Source of the DNA: a virus
IMG/VR virus record: IMGVR_UViG_3300032288_003533
Location: 1-64,000 of that record
Length of the DNA stretch: 64,000 bases
Reading direction: 5' to 3' (one strand)
A program made the translations under genes and the position numbers. Position 1 is the stretch's first letter. The number at the start of each line of letters is the position of its first letter. The notes under the pieces are model-generated. The model did no database searches. It was given only the letters and a program-made list of their open reading frames with translations, and was not told the DNA's origin. Positions 47,699-57,578 of the stretch are shown here, one piece after another.

Positions 47699-49200
47699 TA
47701 TTTTTTATTTACGATAAAAAAGTGCAATTGTTTTTTGTATGTGGTAATCTCCCCAGCAATTTGAACCTTTAAATCAACAAAGTATTTATTTGGTATTTTA
47801 TCTCTTGTGTCAAAATTAAAATAATATTCATTTGGTGTTCTGTTAAATTCTGTCCAATCTTGAACTTGAACTTGGGTTTCCCCCTCCTTAACATAAACAC
47901 GATAAAATCCTTTAATGTTTGTTAATAATTCACTTGTGCTATATGCTTTTTTAATTATGACCCCAATCTTTCTAACATCAGTATTGAGTATTTTTTCCCC
48001 TTGCATAATGTTATAGAAATCAAAATTATATGTTTCACTTTCTGTTGTTTTTGTTCCAGTTTTAATTCTGTTATTCATACCATATAGTATAAATTCATTT
48101 TCAACATTAGGTAATGTAATTCCATTTAAGGTCATCCCACTCCAAACATCAGTAAACACCATAGGTGTTGTATATCCACTAAATGAATTTGGTACAGATA
48201 CTTCATAAACTCCCTTGGTTATTAATCTTGTTGGTAAGTTTGCACAACCAACAACAACATCCCCATCATTGTCAAATATATTAACAATTGGATTATTATC
48301 CAAATTTGAGTATGAATCTTCATCTGTTACATAAAGATATAATTTATTTATCCTATTCTTAACAAAATTATTTCTATCATCCTTAATCAAATCATCATAA
48401 GTTGTTAATAAATAAGGTTCATAAAATGTCTGGGTATGCCTTGAAAAGAAGCCAACAGAATAGCTTTCTGTTAAGCCTGTTGCGTTTTCATAAGATGGGG
48501 GATATGCAATACCCCAACCAGAATAAGATGTGGTAGAGCCACTTAAAATGTCATTTATTTCATTTGTCATATCAAATGAAATATCTTCATTACCAAATTC
48601 AAAATGTTGGGTATCAATAATGGTTAATCCAGAATAATTAACATTTCCATTATTTTTATTGTTATAAATCCCAGATTCTGTCCAACCACTTATTGTTTTA
48701 CCACTAAACCAATTGGAGGGAGTATCAGCAAATGAATTATCATCTTTAATAACCAAAGGGTATTTTGCCCCGGATCCAGAATTAAGATTTTTTGAATAAT
48801 TTGTATAATCATATCCAACACCTTCATCCCAATACTGAACATAACCAGTATTACCACTGCTCAATGGTATTCTAAATAAAACCAAATCAAAAGAAGATGC
48901 CCTACGTTTTTGGCTTGGCATTTTTCCATTTAATAAAGATTCATCAAAAGATGCTGTATTTTTTAATACTAATGTGTGTGTAACACTTGATAATGAACCA
49001 CTAAATATGATATCATCATTGACTTTATCAATTAGGGGTTGTAAATTTAAATCAAATATTAGCCTTGTTGGACCATATGCTGGAATTAAATAATCTGTTG
49101 CACCATAAGTTAACTCAATAACAGGGTTTCTACCTGTATTTGTTTTTGAATTTGCAATTAAAGTGTTATTTCTATTAAAATAAGATAGATGAATTGACAT
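47698..49200 (-). CDS. Tail/baseplate-associated structural protein
   Basis: 500 residues, beta-rich with many Tyr, Asn, Gly and Ser, as in baseplate wedge or fibre-attachment proteins. Segments such as YGATDYLIPAYGPTRLIFDL and YNSGWGIAYPPSYE-like stretches (SYSGWGIAYPPSYENATGL) suggest jelly-roll or carbohydrate-contacting modules. No enzyme motif. Placed between the gp5-like gene and the LRR cassettes. GATATTTATT lies 10 bases upstream of its ATG, inside the preceding gene's end. Confidence 0.7.
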   Translation of the reverse strand: MSIHLSYFNRNNTLIANSKTNTGRNPVIELTYGATDYLIPAYGPTRLIFDLNLQPLIDKVNDDIIFSGSLSSVTHTLVLKNTASFDESLLNGKMPSQKRRASSFDLVLFRIPLSSGNTGYVQYWDEGVGYDYTNYSKNLNSGSGAKYPLVIKDDNSFADTPSNWFSGKTISGWTESGIYNNKNNGNVNYSGLTIIDTQHFEFGNEDISFDMTNEINDILSGSTTSYSGWGIAYPPSYENATGLTESYSVGFFSRHTQTFYEPYLLTTYDDLIKDDRNNFVKNRINKLYLYVTDEDSYSNLDNNPIVNIFDNDGDVVVGCANLPTRLITKGVYEVSVPNSFSGYTTPMVFTDVWSGMTLNGITLPNVENEFILYGMNNRIKTGTKTTESETYNFDFYNIMQGEKILNTDVRKIGVIIKKAYSTSELLTNIKGFYRVYVKEGETQVQVQDWTEFNRTPNEYYFNFDTRDKIPNKYFVDLKVQIAGEITTYKKQLHFFIVNKK

Positions 49201-49218
49201 TTTTTTATTTAATAAATA

Positions 49219-50721
49219 TCAATTAATTCTAATTTTTTTGCTTAATATTTTTCTTGTGGCCAATGATAATTCCTTTAATAAATTATCTATTGTTGATCCA
49301 TCTTCTGTAACAGAAACTGGAGGTAACCCCGGAAATGGATGTGCATGAGTTATTAAAAATCTAACAATTAAATTTAACAATTCTAACAATTCTTCACCTC
49401 TAACAGATGAAGATGTATTTGGGTATATACTATCAATTATTTTCTCTTGGGTAATTCCATACATAGTATCATTCAAATCTATTTTAGTTTTATTTGGTGC
49501 TGGTTCTGAATTGTGAGATAATAAATAAATATCATCAGCCCCAATTAGAGTTGATGTATTTACTTCATTAAGTATTTTAGTTTCAACTATTTTGGATAAT
49601 TCATTTAATGTTGGTATCTTGGTGTTACCTTTTGAATATATAAATCCATATCCACCTATTTTAGAAAATTTATCAAATTTTATTTGATTGTTAATATCAA
49701 TTAAATTTTGAGAAGGTAATTTTCCATAAGTATTATTTAATCTTAATTGTGTTGCAAATCCAGGTCTAAAAAATATGGGGTATTTAATTTCATTTTCCAA
49801 AAATAATTGTGTCCCATCATCTAATTTTAGAATATTATCACAATCAAAAATAAATTTATTTATAAATGCTATTGCATCTGATTTTGGTAAACCATTAAAA
49901 GATGCTCTAGCTCTAATTGATTTTAAATCATCAATAGAACTATTTACATTAATTTTATCTATGTTTACTTTTTCATTTTGTTTTAATGAATATAAATTTA
50001 TCACTCCATTAAAATTTTCTGTTGCATCTGGATTTTGAATAATCCATTCAATTAGAAATTTTGTAGATAAAACTTTATTTCTTTCAAATTCAAAATCAAC
50101 ATTTGGTAAAACAACTTTGCGTGTATCATATTTGGAAACTTGAATAAAGGATCTATTTTCATTTGGTGTTGGAAATTCTTTGGGGTTTAATTCTCCCTTA
50201 TATTTACCCGAACGTATTATAACATCATTATCTTTAACAACAACATCAGATGTTCCTCTACCTACAATTCCAGCATCTTGGGGTTCAATAAATAAACCCT
50301 TTGTTTTTAATTTTCTATAAGACCCATCTAAATTTTTTAAACTTAAATTTTTTATATATCTTCTTCCTGAACCTTTATTAATTTTTCCTTCAGTTGAACT
50401 ATTCAAAGATGCTCTCATTGGGGAAGTAAAATCTGATTGTATATAATATTGGTCATCAAATCTGTAATCTTTATTTGAGAAGATAACTAAAACTAGTTCT
50501 CCAACAACTAAAGGTGAACTAAGATAATAAGGTAACAAAGGTTTAAATATAAAAGGATCTCTAGGTCCCCATATATCTTTTTTAATATCAAAAGGTGGAT
50601 TTGTAATTGAATTTAATATTGCCTCATTTCTATCAGATTCAATTGTTGCTCTAATGCGTCCAACCATATCTGGATCATCAATATGTGTAATTATTGCTGG
50701 AAATAATATTCTATTATCCAT
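49219..50721 (-). CDS. Baseplate hub/spike protein with gp5-like OB fold
   Basis: 500 residues. The N-terminus FPAIITHIDDPDMVGRIRAT is the start of the OB-fold domain of T4 gp5-type and phage-spike proteins, with GELVLVIFSNKDYRFDDQYYI completing it. The remainder contains NDVIIRSGKYKGEL and near the C-terminus LIVRFLITHAHPFPGLPPVS, a segment usual in baseplate proteins of environmental T4-like phages. No lysozyme domain like that of T4 gp5 is seen. It probably forms the membrane-piercing spike base. Confidence 0.8.
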   Translation of the reverse strand: MDNRILFPAIITHIDDPDMVGRIRATIESDRNEAILNSITNPPFDIKKDIWGPRDPFIFKPLLPYYLSSPLVVGELVLVIFSNKDYRFDDQYYIQSDFTSPMRASLNSSTEGKINKGSGRRYIKNLSLKNLDGSYRKLKTKGLFIEPQDAGIVGRGTSDVVVKDNDVIIRSGKYKGELNPKEFPTPNENRSFIQVSKYDTRKVVLPNVDFEFERNKVLSTKFLIEWIIQNPDATENFNGVINLYSLKQNEKVNIDKINVNSSIDDLKSIRARASFNGLPKSDAIAFINKFIFDCDNILKLDDGTQLFLENEIKYPIFFRPGFATQLRLNNTYGKLPSQNLIDINNQIKFDKFSKIGGYGFIYSKGNTKIPTLNELSKIVETKILNEVNTSTLIGADDIYLLSHNSEPAPNKTKIDLNDTMYGITQEKIIDSIYPNTSSSVRGEELLELLNLIVRFLITHAHPFPGLPPVSVTEDGSTIDNLLKELSLATRKILSKKIRIN

Positions 50722-50944
50722 TTTGTCTACTATTATATTCTTTTAGTATTATAGTATACAACTCTTCTATTTTATCTAATTTATGTGTTAAGTTTATAAC
50801 TATATCTTTAGTGAAATTAAATTCATTATTTAAATAATCAAGAGTATTTGTAATTTCAACATTACTCTTTTCTTTTAACTTTTTTGAAAATTCAATAACA
50901 TTATCAATACTATTTTCCATATTACCCATGTCTTTTTTTGGCAA
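50714..50944 (-). CDS. Small helical tail-region protein
   Basis: 76 residues, fully helical with heptad character (NVIEFSKKLKEKSNVEITNTLDYL). It overlaps the upstream gene by 23 bases if the first ATG is used; internal ATGs at residues 6 and 9 would reduce the overlap. The stop overlaps the gp5-like gene start by 8 bases. Likely a small chaperone or connector in the baseplate operon; not recognised. Confidence 0.6.
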   Translation of the reverse strand: MPKKDMGNMENSIDNVIEFSKKLKEKSNVEITNTLDYLNNEFNFTKDIVINLTHKLDKIEELYTIILKEYNSRQNG

Positions 50945-52967
50945 AAACTCTACCAGTTAATAATGGATCAATAAATCCATCAACAGCACCATTTGCAATT
51001 TCTTCATTATCCATACCATTTATTATAGATTCAGCAAATAATAAAACTCTATTTGGTGTCCCATCTAATAAGGGTTCGGTAGGTAAACCCAAATTCTGCA
51101 TTTCAGAAATAACATTTATTTTTGCTCTTTCATTTGAAAACCCAGGTAAAAATTGTGCCCCAATCAATAGGGGTGGAGGTATAGGTATTATTGTAGATTT
51201 TGTTAAAATATTTATTGAATTTAATATTTTATTGATGTTGTCAACAACACTTTTACATTTTTTAAAATCAGTTATTGTTGATATAATACCAATTAAACTA
51301 GAACTCAATGCCAATATTATTTGTTTTTGTTTTTTTGTATAATTTTTAAAAACACCCCCAATAACTCTTGATACTATTTTTTTTAATTTACCTTTTAAAA
51401 TATTAAAAAGTTCTTTTATAAAAAGTTCAAGAATTCTTTTTGTTACATTTTGTAAATATGTTTTATATTTTTTTGCAAAAAATTCAGCACTTTCAACAGT
51501 TTCTTTTGTGAAATTATTTATTGATTTTTCATTTTGTTTTATAAATTTTGTTGCTTGATTTTTTAAATCATTATATTTTTTATTAGTTGTTTTTTCAATA
51601 ACTTGACCCAACACCATAATAGGAAATAATACTTTGGGGGAAATTATAGATTCTAATAGTGCATTAACAAATGAAAATAATGTTGAGTTATTGTTAGTTA
51701 AATTATTATTATTTAATACATTTAATACAGAATTTGTTAATTCATCACTTTTTGAGTTTGGCGTTAGTTTATCAAACCCATCAACAATTTCTTTTGCATA
51801 ATCAACTATTATGTCATAATCAATTGGTTGATTAACAACTCCACAATCATCAAAATTTAAAATTTTATTTACATAGTTGTTAATTTTATCATCAATATCC
51901 CTTAACTCTATCTCTGAAAATGTGAAAAAATCATCACTCTCATCATCTAATTCTGGGATTTTGGCAATACCACTAATATCAATACTGTCACTATTGTCAA
52001 AACATTTTCCACAAATTCTTTCAATAAGAATTTTAAATTTAGATTTGTCACTAATTTCTTTGGGGGAACTACTTTGTGTTATATCTGTACCATCTAGTAT
52101 GTAGTTGAATATATTTTTTATTAAATTGTTGAAATCAAAAATATTTATACTTTCATAATAATCAGATATAAATTTACTATAAAAATTAAATTCATCATTA
52201 CCACTTAATAGTGTTACAGCAATAAAGTCCCCACTTTCATTTAAATCATTTTTTTTTGTATATTTAAAATCAAATAATGGTAAACCTGATTTACCATTAT
52301 ATGTTTTATTATACTTCTTATAGAAACTTTCTTCTGGGTTAAGAATCCTGTTATATATTTCATAGTTTAATGGGAAGTCCAAACTCCCACCATAATTTTT
52401 ATACAAATTGTTATTAATAGAATTTTGTATAGATGTTGGACTTGTTTTTTCATAGAAAAAAATTCCACTTGTTGAGTCTGGGTCTTTTTTTAAGTTATTC
52501 CATAAATCTAAATTTTTTATAGGAACATAAATTTGACTTTCAATAGGTATTTTTATGTTAAAATTAGATTTAAAATCAACTATATTTAGTGTTGGAAAAG
52601 TTTGATCATCCCTACAACCTATTAATTTTATGGCCTCTTCTTTTAATATGTTTTTTATTTCTGGAATATTTTTTATAACAATATTAGAGAATGACTTTAA
52701 TAATTTATTGTTTGTATCAGCACCTTCACCATCTATTTTTTTTATAAAAGAGATTAGTTGATTAAATAAAGTGGGTGTTTTATTTTTTTTTAAATTATTA
52801 GGTGAGTTAGAAATCCCAATACTATTATTTATATTAGATACTTTTTTATCAAAAAATATTTGAGCCTGTGCTCTGGCATCTTCAGATGCTTTAGTGCTAC
52901 TTAAATAAGTTGTAAATGCATCAATTTGACTACTAATTTTTTTGTACTCATTTAATAGGCTTGGCAT
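50922..52967 (-). CDS. Large tail/baseplate structural protein
   Basis: 681 residues. Long helices flank a central hydrophobic and basic region (LFIKELFNILKGKLKKIVSRVIGGVFKNYTKKQKQIILALSSSL, in part). N-terminal segment EYKKISSQIDAFTTYL is helical; the C-terminus PPPLLIGAQFLPGFSNERAK then LPTEPLLDGTPNRVL is a conserved-looking tail found in baseplate-region proteins of similar phages. No enzymatic motif. Hydrophobic helices would fit a hub or tape-measure-associated protein. Confidence 0.68.
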   Translation of the reverse strand: MPSLLNEYKKISSQIDAFTTYLSSTKASEDARAQAQIFFDKKVSNINNSIGISNSPNNLKKNKTPTLFNQLISFIKKIDGEGADTNNKLLKSFSNIVIKNIPEIKNILKEEAIKLIGCRDDQTFPTLNIVDFKSNFNIKIPIESQIYVPIKNLDLWNNLKKDPDSTSGIFFYEKTSPTSIQNSINNNLYKNYGGSLDFPLNYEIYNRILNPEESFYKKYNKTYNGKSGLPLFDFKYTKKNDLNESGDFIAVTLLSGNDEFNFYSKFISDYYESINIFDFNNLIKNIFNYILDGTDITQSSSPKEISDKSKFKILIERICGKCFDNSDSIDISGIAKIPELDDESDDFFTFSEIELRDIDDKINNYVNKILNFDDCGVVNQPIDYDIIVDYAKEIVDGFDKLTPNSKSDELTNSVLNVLNNNNLTNNNSTLFSFVNALLESIISPKVLFPIMVLGQVIEKTTNKKYNDLKNQATKFIKQNEKSINNFTKETVESAEFFAKKYKTYLQNVTKRILELFIKELFNILKGKLKKIVSRVIGGVFKNYTKKQKQIILALSSSLIGIISTITDFKKCKSVVDNINKILNSINILTKSTIIPIPPPLLIGAQFLPGFSNERAKINVISEMQNLGLPTEPLLDGTPNRVLLFAESIINGMDNEEIANGAVDGFIDPLLTGRVFAKKRHG

Positions 52968-52971
52968 AATA

Positions 52972-53337
52972 TTATTTTAATGTGTAATTATTGACTTCAT
53001 TGTCAATATCTTTATCTAATAAATTTTGTAATAATGATTCATCTAAATCAGCAAATGAATATGATGTTTCATCTTTACTCATTTTCTCCCAAATGCTTGA
53101 TTGTAATTTAGATAGACTTAATTTTTTTTCAACACATTCATTTATAATTTTTTGTTGTTTTTCAATAACAGGTCCAATCATAGTCATATCTTCTGGGTCT
53201 TTCAGCATAGCTAACATTTTATTTTGAATGCGTATTGCTGTGGTTCTTTGTTCAACAAGTTCATTATAAATTTCTTGCATTAAATTTAAAATAGAGTCTT
53301 TATTAAATGCAATTTCTTTTTTAAGTGGTCTAGGCAT
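52972..53337 (-). CDS. Helical hypothetical protein between sigma factor and tail genes
   Basis: 121 residues, almost all helix (SILNLMQEIYNELVEQRTTAIRIQNKMLAML), with an acidic C-terminus (DLDESLLQNLLDKDIDNE). It lies 3 bases after the sigma gene and 4 bases before the tail gene. In T4-like phages a late-transcription co-activator (gp33) accompanies gp55; the size and position would allow that, but no sequence evidence supports it. Confidence 0.65.
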   Translation of the reverse strand: MPRPLKKEIAFNKDSILNLMQEIYNELVEQRTTAIRIQNKMLAMLKDPEDMTMIGPVIEKQQKIINECVEKKLSLSKLQSSIWEKMSKDETSYSFADLDESLLQNLLDKDIDNEVNNYTLK

Positions 53338-53340
53338 ATA

Positions 53341-54075
53341 CTATATAATTTTATTTACAATAAAAATATAAAGAGATTTGAATTTCTTTAAAGAAACTCT
53401 AATCTCTTTTGTTGTTAAATTTGTCATCTCCCTTAATGACAATAATATTAGATTTTTATTAAATTTTGAATTATCTGTTGATGTAAATATTGTTTCATAT
53501 TTTTCAAACACATCAATTAAAGCTAATCCTAATTTTCTTTCATTATCATTTAAATTTTGAGTATCAACAAAGTCTTTTAATTTTATTGTATATTCTATAA
53601 TTATAGTATCTAAATCTATAACATCATCATCAATACTGTAAACCATATCAGATCTCTCTTCTATTGATGAAGATATGTCTTCATATGATACTTTTCTATT
53701 TATTTCTTTTTGGTCTTTAAGAATTTGACCCATCAGATAATTTTTGCATATTGTACCAAAGTAAGAATATGCTTTTTTATTTTTAGATGGTTTAAATTTA
53801 TCTACTTTGGTCATAAGAAAAGAATGGACATCTGTATGAATATCATTGAAGTCCATATCTTTTCTGTATAATCTATATCGTCTAATTATTGACGATATCA
53901 TCTTATCTAATGGCTTTCTAAGAAATTGATTATATATGTTATTTTTTTCTTGTGTAGTTTCAGCAGTTAGAAAATCAATAACAGCATTTTCTTCTCTGGT
54001 GTCAAAGTAGTTTTCTTTTGGTTTCTTTTTTATTTTCTTAGATTCATTTTCTATAACATCAACTTGACTTATCAT
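53341..54075 (-). CDS. Late-transcription sigma factor (T4 gp55-like)
   Basis: 244 residues. A sigma region 2-like core is visible: KPLDKMISSIIRRYRLYRK, then DFNDIHTDVHSFLMTKVDKF and KAYSYFGTICKNYLMGQIL, corresponding to the core-binding helix and the -10-recognition helix. The C-terminal region (LILLSLREMTNLTTKEIRVSLKKF) has a helix-turn-helix look, which T4 gp55 lacks. It should direct host RNA polymerase to late promoters, here probably the TATATTTATA motif. Gene order with tail genes downstream differs from T4. Confidence 0.85.
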   Translation of the reverse strand: MISQVDVIENESKKIKKKPKENYFDTREENAVIDFLTAETTQEKNNIYNQFLRKPLDKMISSIIRRYRLYRKDMDFNDIHTDVHSFLMTKVDKFKPSKNKKAYSYFGTICKNYLMGQILKDQKEINRKVSYEDISSSIEERSDMVYSIDDDVIDLDTIIIEYTIKLKDFVDTQNLNDNERKLGLALIDVFEKYETIFTSTDNSKFNKNLILLSLREMTNLTTKEIRVSLKKFKSLYIFIVNKII

Positions 54076-54881
54076 TAAGATTTTTCAATTTCATATTTTA
54101 TTTCTCTATCTGTTGTGAAAAAATATTCTTTTTTTGCAGTCTGAAGCCAAAATTTAACCTCATCCTCATTTATTTTATCTTTATCAAATTTATAATTCCA
54201 AAAAATAGATCCTTCTCTCAAATTTGTATGTTTATACCCTATTCTAGGTATAGTCATAATTGATGCTTCATTATATGTTAACCTTAATAAAAATTCATAC
54301 CCAAAAGTTAATTTCATAGAAGGTTTAAATCCCCCAATATTAATAAATATATCTTTCTTCATAATAATTCCAGATGTTTGAAAATTTTGGTAATCATGAA
54401 GAATATCATTTGTTAAAATACCCATTTCTTGTGTGAAATTTGCTGCAAAAGTTGCCTCATTTGTGAATCCTGCAAATGATTCTTTTGAATCAACATCAAC
54501 AACAATTGGTAAAAATGTTTTATAATCAGGGTAAACTTCTGCATACTTTTTAAAATTCTTAAACCAAATATTTGAATATTCATCATCAAATTCAAAAAAA
54601 CTAACCCATTCAGATGTTGAATTTTCAACCCCATAATTAACTTGGGCACAATAATTTGGGTCTTTATCCCATACTATTTTCTTAACATTTAAATTTCTAA
54701 AATCAAAATTATTTAAAAATTCAACAAGAGTATCTTCATTTGTGTGTACAATAACTAATTCATCAAAATATTCATATTGATTATCCAAAGATTTAATTGC
54801 TTTTTCAAAAAAAGTATTGAAATCTTTTGCTTTTGATGATTTAATAGGTAGTATAACTGATAGTGATAAGTTTGTACTCAT
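54075..54881 (-). CDS. Glycosyltransferase, family 2-like (GT-A)
   Basis: 268 residues. N-terminal LSLSVILPIKSSKAKDFNTF, a DELVIVHT strand and WVSFFEFDDEYSNIW with an acidic D-D in place of DxD fit the GT-A nucleotide-sugar fold. The C-terminal region has IIMKKDIFINIGGFKPSMKLTFGYEFLLRL, common in family 2 enzymes. It starts with a one-base overlap into the sigma gene. First gene on the left of the glycan cluster. Confidence 0.8.
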   Translation of the reverse strand: MSTNLSLSVILPIKSSKAKDFNTFFEKAIKSLDNQYEYFDELVIVHTNEDTLVEFLNNFDFRNLNVKKIVWDKDPNYCAQVNYGVENSTSEWVSFFEFDDEYSNIWFKNFKKYAEVYPDYKTFLPIVVDVDSKESFAGFTNEATFAANFTQEMGILTNDILHDYQNFQTSGIIMKKDIFINIGGFKPSMKLTFGYEFLLRLTYNEASIMTIPRIGYKHTNLREGSIFWNYKFDKDKINEDEVKFWLQTAKKEYFFTTDREIKYEIEKS

Positions 54882-54882
54882 T

Positions 54883-55929
54883 TTATATTTTATTTAATTG
54901 TTCTTGAAAAGCATTTATTCTATTTTCAAAATAGTTATTAAAACAATCCAATGTTGCTTTTGTAAATTTATCTTTATTTTGGTATTCTTTTGCTGTTGTT
55001 TCTAATTCATTATATAAGTCTATAGTAATAGAATCTTCAAGCCAATTTTGTATAAATTCAGCAATATAATCAACTAATTTTAGTTTATCTTGAACCCATA
55101 TACCATTTTTATCAGTCATCCATTCTGGAATTAAATCTGGTATTTTACCAATAACTGGAATTCCACAAGACATAGATTCTAATGGGAAAGTACCAAAACC
55201 ACTTATGTCATCTATCCAAACACTTAAAAAACAATTTTTTAATGAATTTGAAAATTCTACATTTGATAACCCTCTCATATCCCTAAATGTGAACCATCTA
55301 AATTGGGGGTATTTTAAATAAAATTGTTTAACTATATTAATGGTATCACTTTGGTCTCTTGTATGCATAGCAATAATTGGCATTGGGGGTAATTTTGGCT
55401 TGTCAAAATTATCAGAAATAAATGGTGTAATTACATCATATGAAATTTTCTTCATATATGAATCAATTTCATTTTTTTGTTTTTCACTTGTTGTTATACA
55501 TTTTAAAAAGCCAAAAGAAGTCCATGCTTGTCCAGGTTGCAATGTTTCCAGAATATATGAATAAGATTGTGCTAAAACAATTTTACCACATGGTAAATCT
55601 TTTATCTGCTCCATAATGAATCCATATATTTCAGGTAGAACAATAAAGTCTTCTGGACTTATTTCTAAATTTTCCCCATCAATAGATTTGTGAGGTAATT
55701 TTGTCATATAACTTTCATCAAGCCAAGAACTAACACCAGTATAGTCTTTTTTTTCATGTAAAATAATAGAATTAAATCCATTATCTTTTAATGCAATAGC
55801 CATATCATAAATATATTTTATAGATGCCCTAGCATTACCTTTTGTATCTTGGGCAACAAAATAAATTCTTGATTGTCTATTTTTTAAAATATTTAAAGAA
55901 TTTTCAATTTTTGGTTTTATATCATTCAT
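54883..55929 (-). CDS. Glycosyltransferase, GT-B type
   Basis: 348 residues. The C-terminal half has the GT4-like nucleotide-sugar site: SVWIDDISGFGTFPLESMSC followed by GIPVIGKIPDLIPEW, with the E residues of the E-x7-E type motif. The N-terminal half carries IYFVAQDTKGNARASIKYIYDMA, the acceptor-side Rossmann fold. Substrate unknown. One base separates it from both neighbours. Confidence 0.82.
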   Translation of the reverse strand: MNDIKPKIENSLNILKNRQSRIYFVAQDTKGNARASIKYIYDMAIALKDNGFNSIILHEKKDYTGVSSWLDESYMTKLPHKSIDGENLEISPEDFIVLPEIYGFIMEQIKDLPCGKIVLAQSYSYILETLQPGQAWTSFGFLKCITTSEKQKNEIDSYMKKISYDVITPFISDNFDKPKLPPMPIIAMHTRDQSDTINIVKQFYLKYPQFRWFTFRDMRGLSNVEFSNSLKNCFLSVWIDDISGFGTFPLESMSCGIPVIGKIPDLIPEWMTDKNGIWVQDKLKLVDYIAEFIQNWLEDSITIDLYNELETTAKEYQNKDKFTKATLDCFNNYFENRINAFQEQLNKI

Positions 55930-55930
55930 A

Positions 55931-56212
55931 TTAATAGTGGTTTATTATTTTTTTGTTTAATAAAGTGTTGAATGCCATTTTAAATGGTATTGTTAAATCT
56001 TTAGCAGAATTTATTCCTAATTTATCATCAATATCATCTGCTTCAGATAATACAACATCTAACATTAATTTTACAAGTTCATATTTAATTATATTTATTT
56101 TTGTTTCAGTTTCACCTGATGTTGATGTTGATGTTTCAACTGAACTCATATCAACATATTTCTCAATAACATCTAAATCAACATAATAATGTTCTCCAAA
56201 TATTTTTAACAT
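55931..56212 (-). CDS. Hypothetical protein, 93 residues
   Basis: Small protein with a Ser/Thr-rich linker (SSVETSTSTSGETETK) between a short N-terminal strand region and a helical C-terminus (LGINSAKDLTIPFKMAFNTLLNKK). It overlaps the HAD-like gene by 7 bases. No family recognised. Confidence 0.6.
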   Translation of the reverse strand: MLKIFGEHYYVDLDVIEKYVDMSSVETSTSTSGETETKINIIKYELVKLMLDVVLSEADDIDDKLGINSAKDLTIPFKMAFNTLLNKKIINHY

Positions 56213-56793
56213 ATTTCCAATATTTTTTCTTTTAATTGGTTTATTTTTTGTATAACAAATTTTGTTTTAATATTTTTATTATACTCTTGCTCATACTTTA
56301 TAAAAATTTTATTATTAGGTATTTCTAATAATAAACTAGGATTTGCTGTAAGTAAAACATCTATTGAATTTATCATATCATTTTTTGTCTGTTCACTATA
56401 AAATTTTATATTTTCTACTAAACAAGAAAATTTTGACAAAAAAAACAATGTTGCTGGTTTGGATTTTCCAATTTCATCTGACACAATAATAATTTCATGA
56501 TTATTCCTCATATCCAAATAAAAATCATTTAAATCATTCATTCCAGTATATTCAATAGATGCAGCATGCCCAAATATTTCCATTGGATGCTCAATATATA
56601 AAAAATTATATAAATCATCATCCAGTGGAAATTTAAAATGATTTAAAAGATTTAAGGAATCAATTGGGTAATTTATTTCATATTTAAATTCTGAATCATT
56701 ATCTTCATTTGAAACATAAAACTTATCATAAACTTGTTCTATCTTCCCAAGAGTATCCCTTAATACTCCATTTAAATCAATTGCTATCTTCAT
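56206..56793 (-). CDS. HAD-like hydrolase with DxN variant
   Basis: 195 residues. MKIAIDLNGVLRD corresponds to HAD motif I, but the second acidic residue (usual DxDG) is Asn. EIIIVSDEIGKSKPATLFFL gives motif II (Ser) and the motif III Lys. The C-terminal motif IV acidic pair is not evident (FYSEQTKNDMINSIDVLLTANPSLL). The fold resembles 5'-nucleotidase or polynucleotide phosphatase relatives; activity may be weak or changed. Overlaps phoH by 17 bases. Confidence 0.72.
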   Translation of the reverse strand: MKIAIDLNGVLRDTLGKIEQVYDKFYVSNEDNDSEFKYEINYPIDSLNLLNHFKFPLDDDLYNFLYIEHPMEIFGHAASIEYTGMNDLNDFYLDMRNNHEIIIVSDEIGKSKPATLFFLSKFSCLVENIKFYSEQTKNDMINSIDVLLTANPSLLLEIPNNKIFIKYEQEYNKNIKTKFVIQKINQLKEKILEIC

Positions 56794-57508
56794 ATTTTTT
56801 CAATATTTTACTAATTATTGGGTTTCTAACAATATCCTCTTGTCCAAATTCATGCCTTGCAATATCATCAATATCATTTAATTTTTGCATTGCATCATAT
56901 AAACCAGTCCCCCTCTTGTCTTTATATCTATCAGTTTGTTCCAAATCACCAGATATAAAAAATTTAGTATTAAAACCTATTCTTGTCAATAGTAATTTCA
57001 TTTGGTTTGGTGTAGTGTTTTGGGCTTCCTCCAATACCAATATAGTGTTATCAATGTTTATACCCCTCATATAAGCAAGTGCCATAACCTCAATAACCTC
57101 CATATCCATTAATTTTTCACGGATATTTTTTCCAATTATTTTATTCAACAAGTAAAATGATGGATAAATATATGGATCCATTTTCTCATTGACTGTTCCT
57201 GGTAGGGCACCAAGTTTCTCTTCTGCTTCAACTGCTGGTTTAACAATCACCAATTTATCATATGTATTGTTAGGGTCTGCAAGTAAATCAACTGCTGCCT
57301 TCATTGACATATAACTCTTGCCAGTTCCTGCTGGACCAACACATATTGTGATTTGGTGATTTAACAATTTATCATAATAAATTGCTTGATTGTCATTTAG
57401 GAATTTCTCTTTTGTTTTCTTTTTTAGCAAACTACAAATTTGGCTTTTTCTTGATTGGGGAGCTAACTCAACCTCATCTTCTTTTTTCACAAATCTTCTT
57501 CTCGTCAT
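56777..57508 (-). CDS. phoH: PhoH-like ATPase
   Basis: 243 residues. Walker A CVGPAGTGKSYMS, the PhoH-specific KLVIVKPAVEAEEKLGALPG, Walker B NTILVLEEAQNTTPNQMK and GFNTKFFISGDLEQTDR are all present. PhoH-like proteins are frequent in marine and freshwater phages; they are predicted RNA-linked ATPases or helicases, and the exact phage role is unsettled. It starts a minus-strand series that includes the HAD-like and glycosyltransferase genes. Confidence 0.93.
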   Translation of the reverse strand: MTRRRFVKKEDEVELAPQSRKSQICSLLKKKTKEKFLNDNQAIYYDKLLNHQITICVGPAGTGKSYMSMKAAVDLLADPNNTYDKLVIVKPAVEAEEKLGALPGTVNEKMDPYIYPSFYLLNKIIGKNIREKLMDMEVIEVMALAYMRGINIDNTILVLEEAQNTTPNQMKLLLTRIGFNTKFFISGDLEQTDRYKDKRGTGLYDAMQKLNDIDDIARHEFGQEDIVRNPIISKILKKYEDSN

Positions 57509-57578
57509 TAAATTGTTTTTATTTAATAAATAACAAGTGATATTATTTATATATCCATTTTTAATTATTAAATTAATA

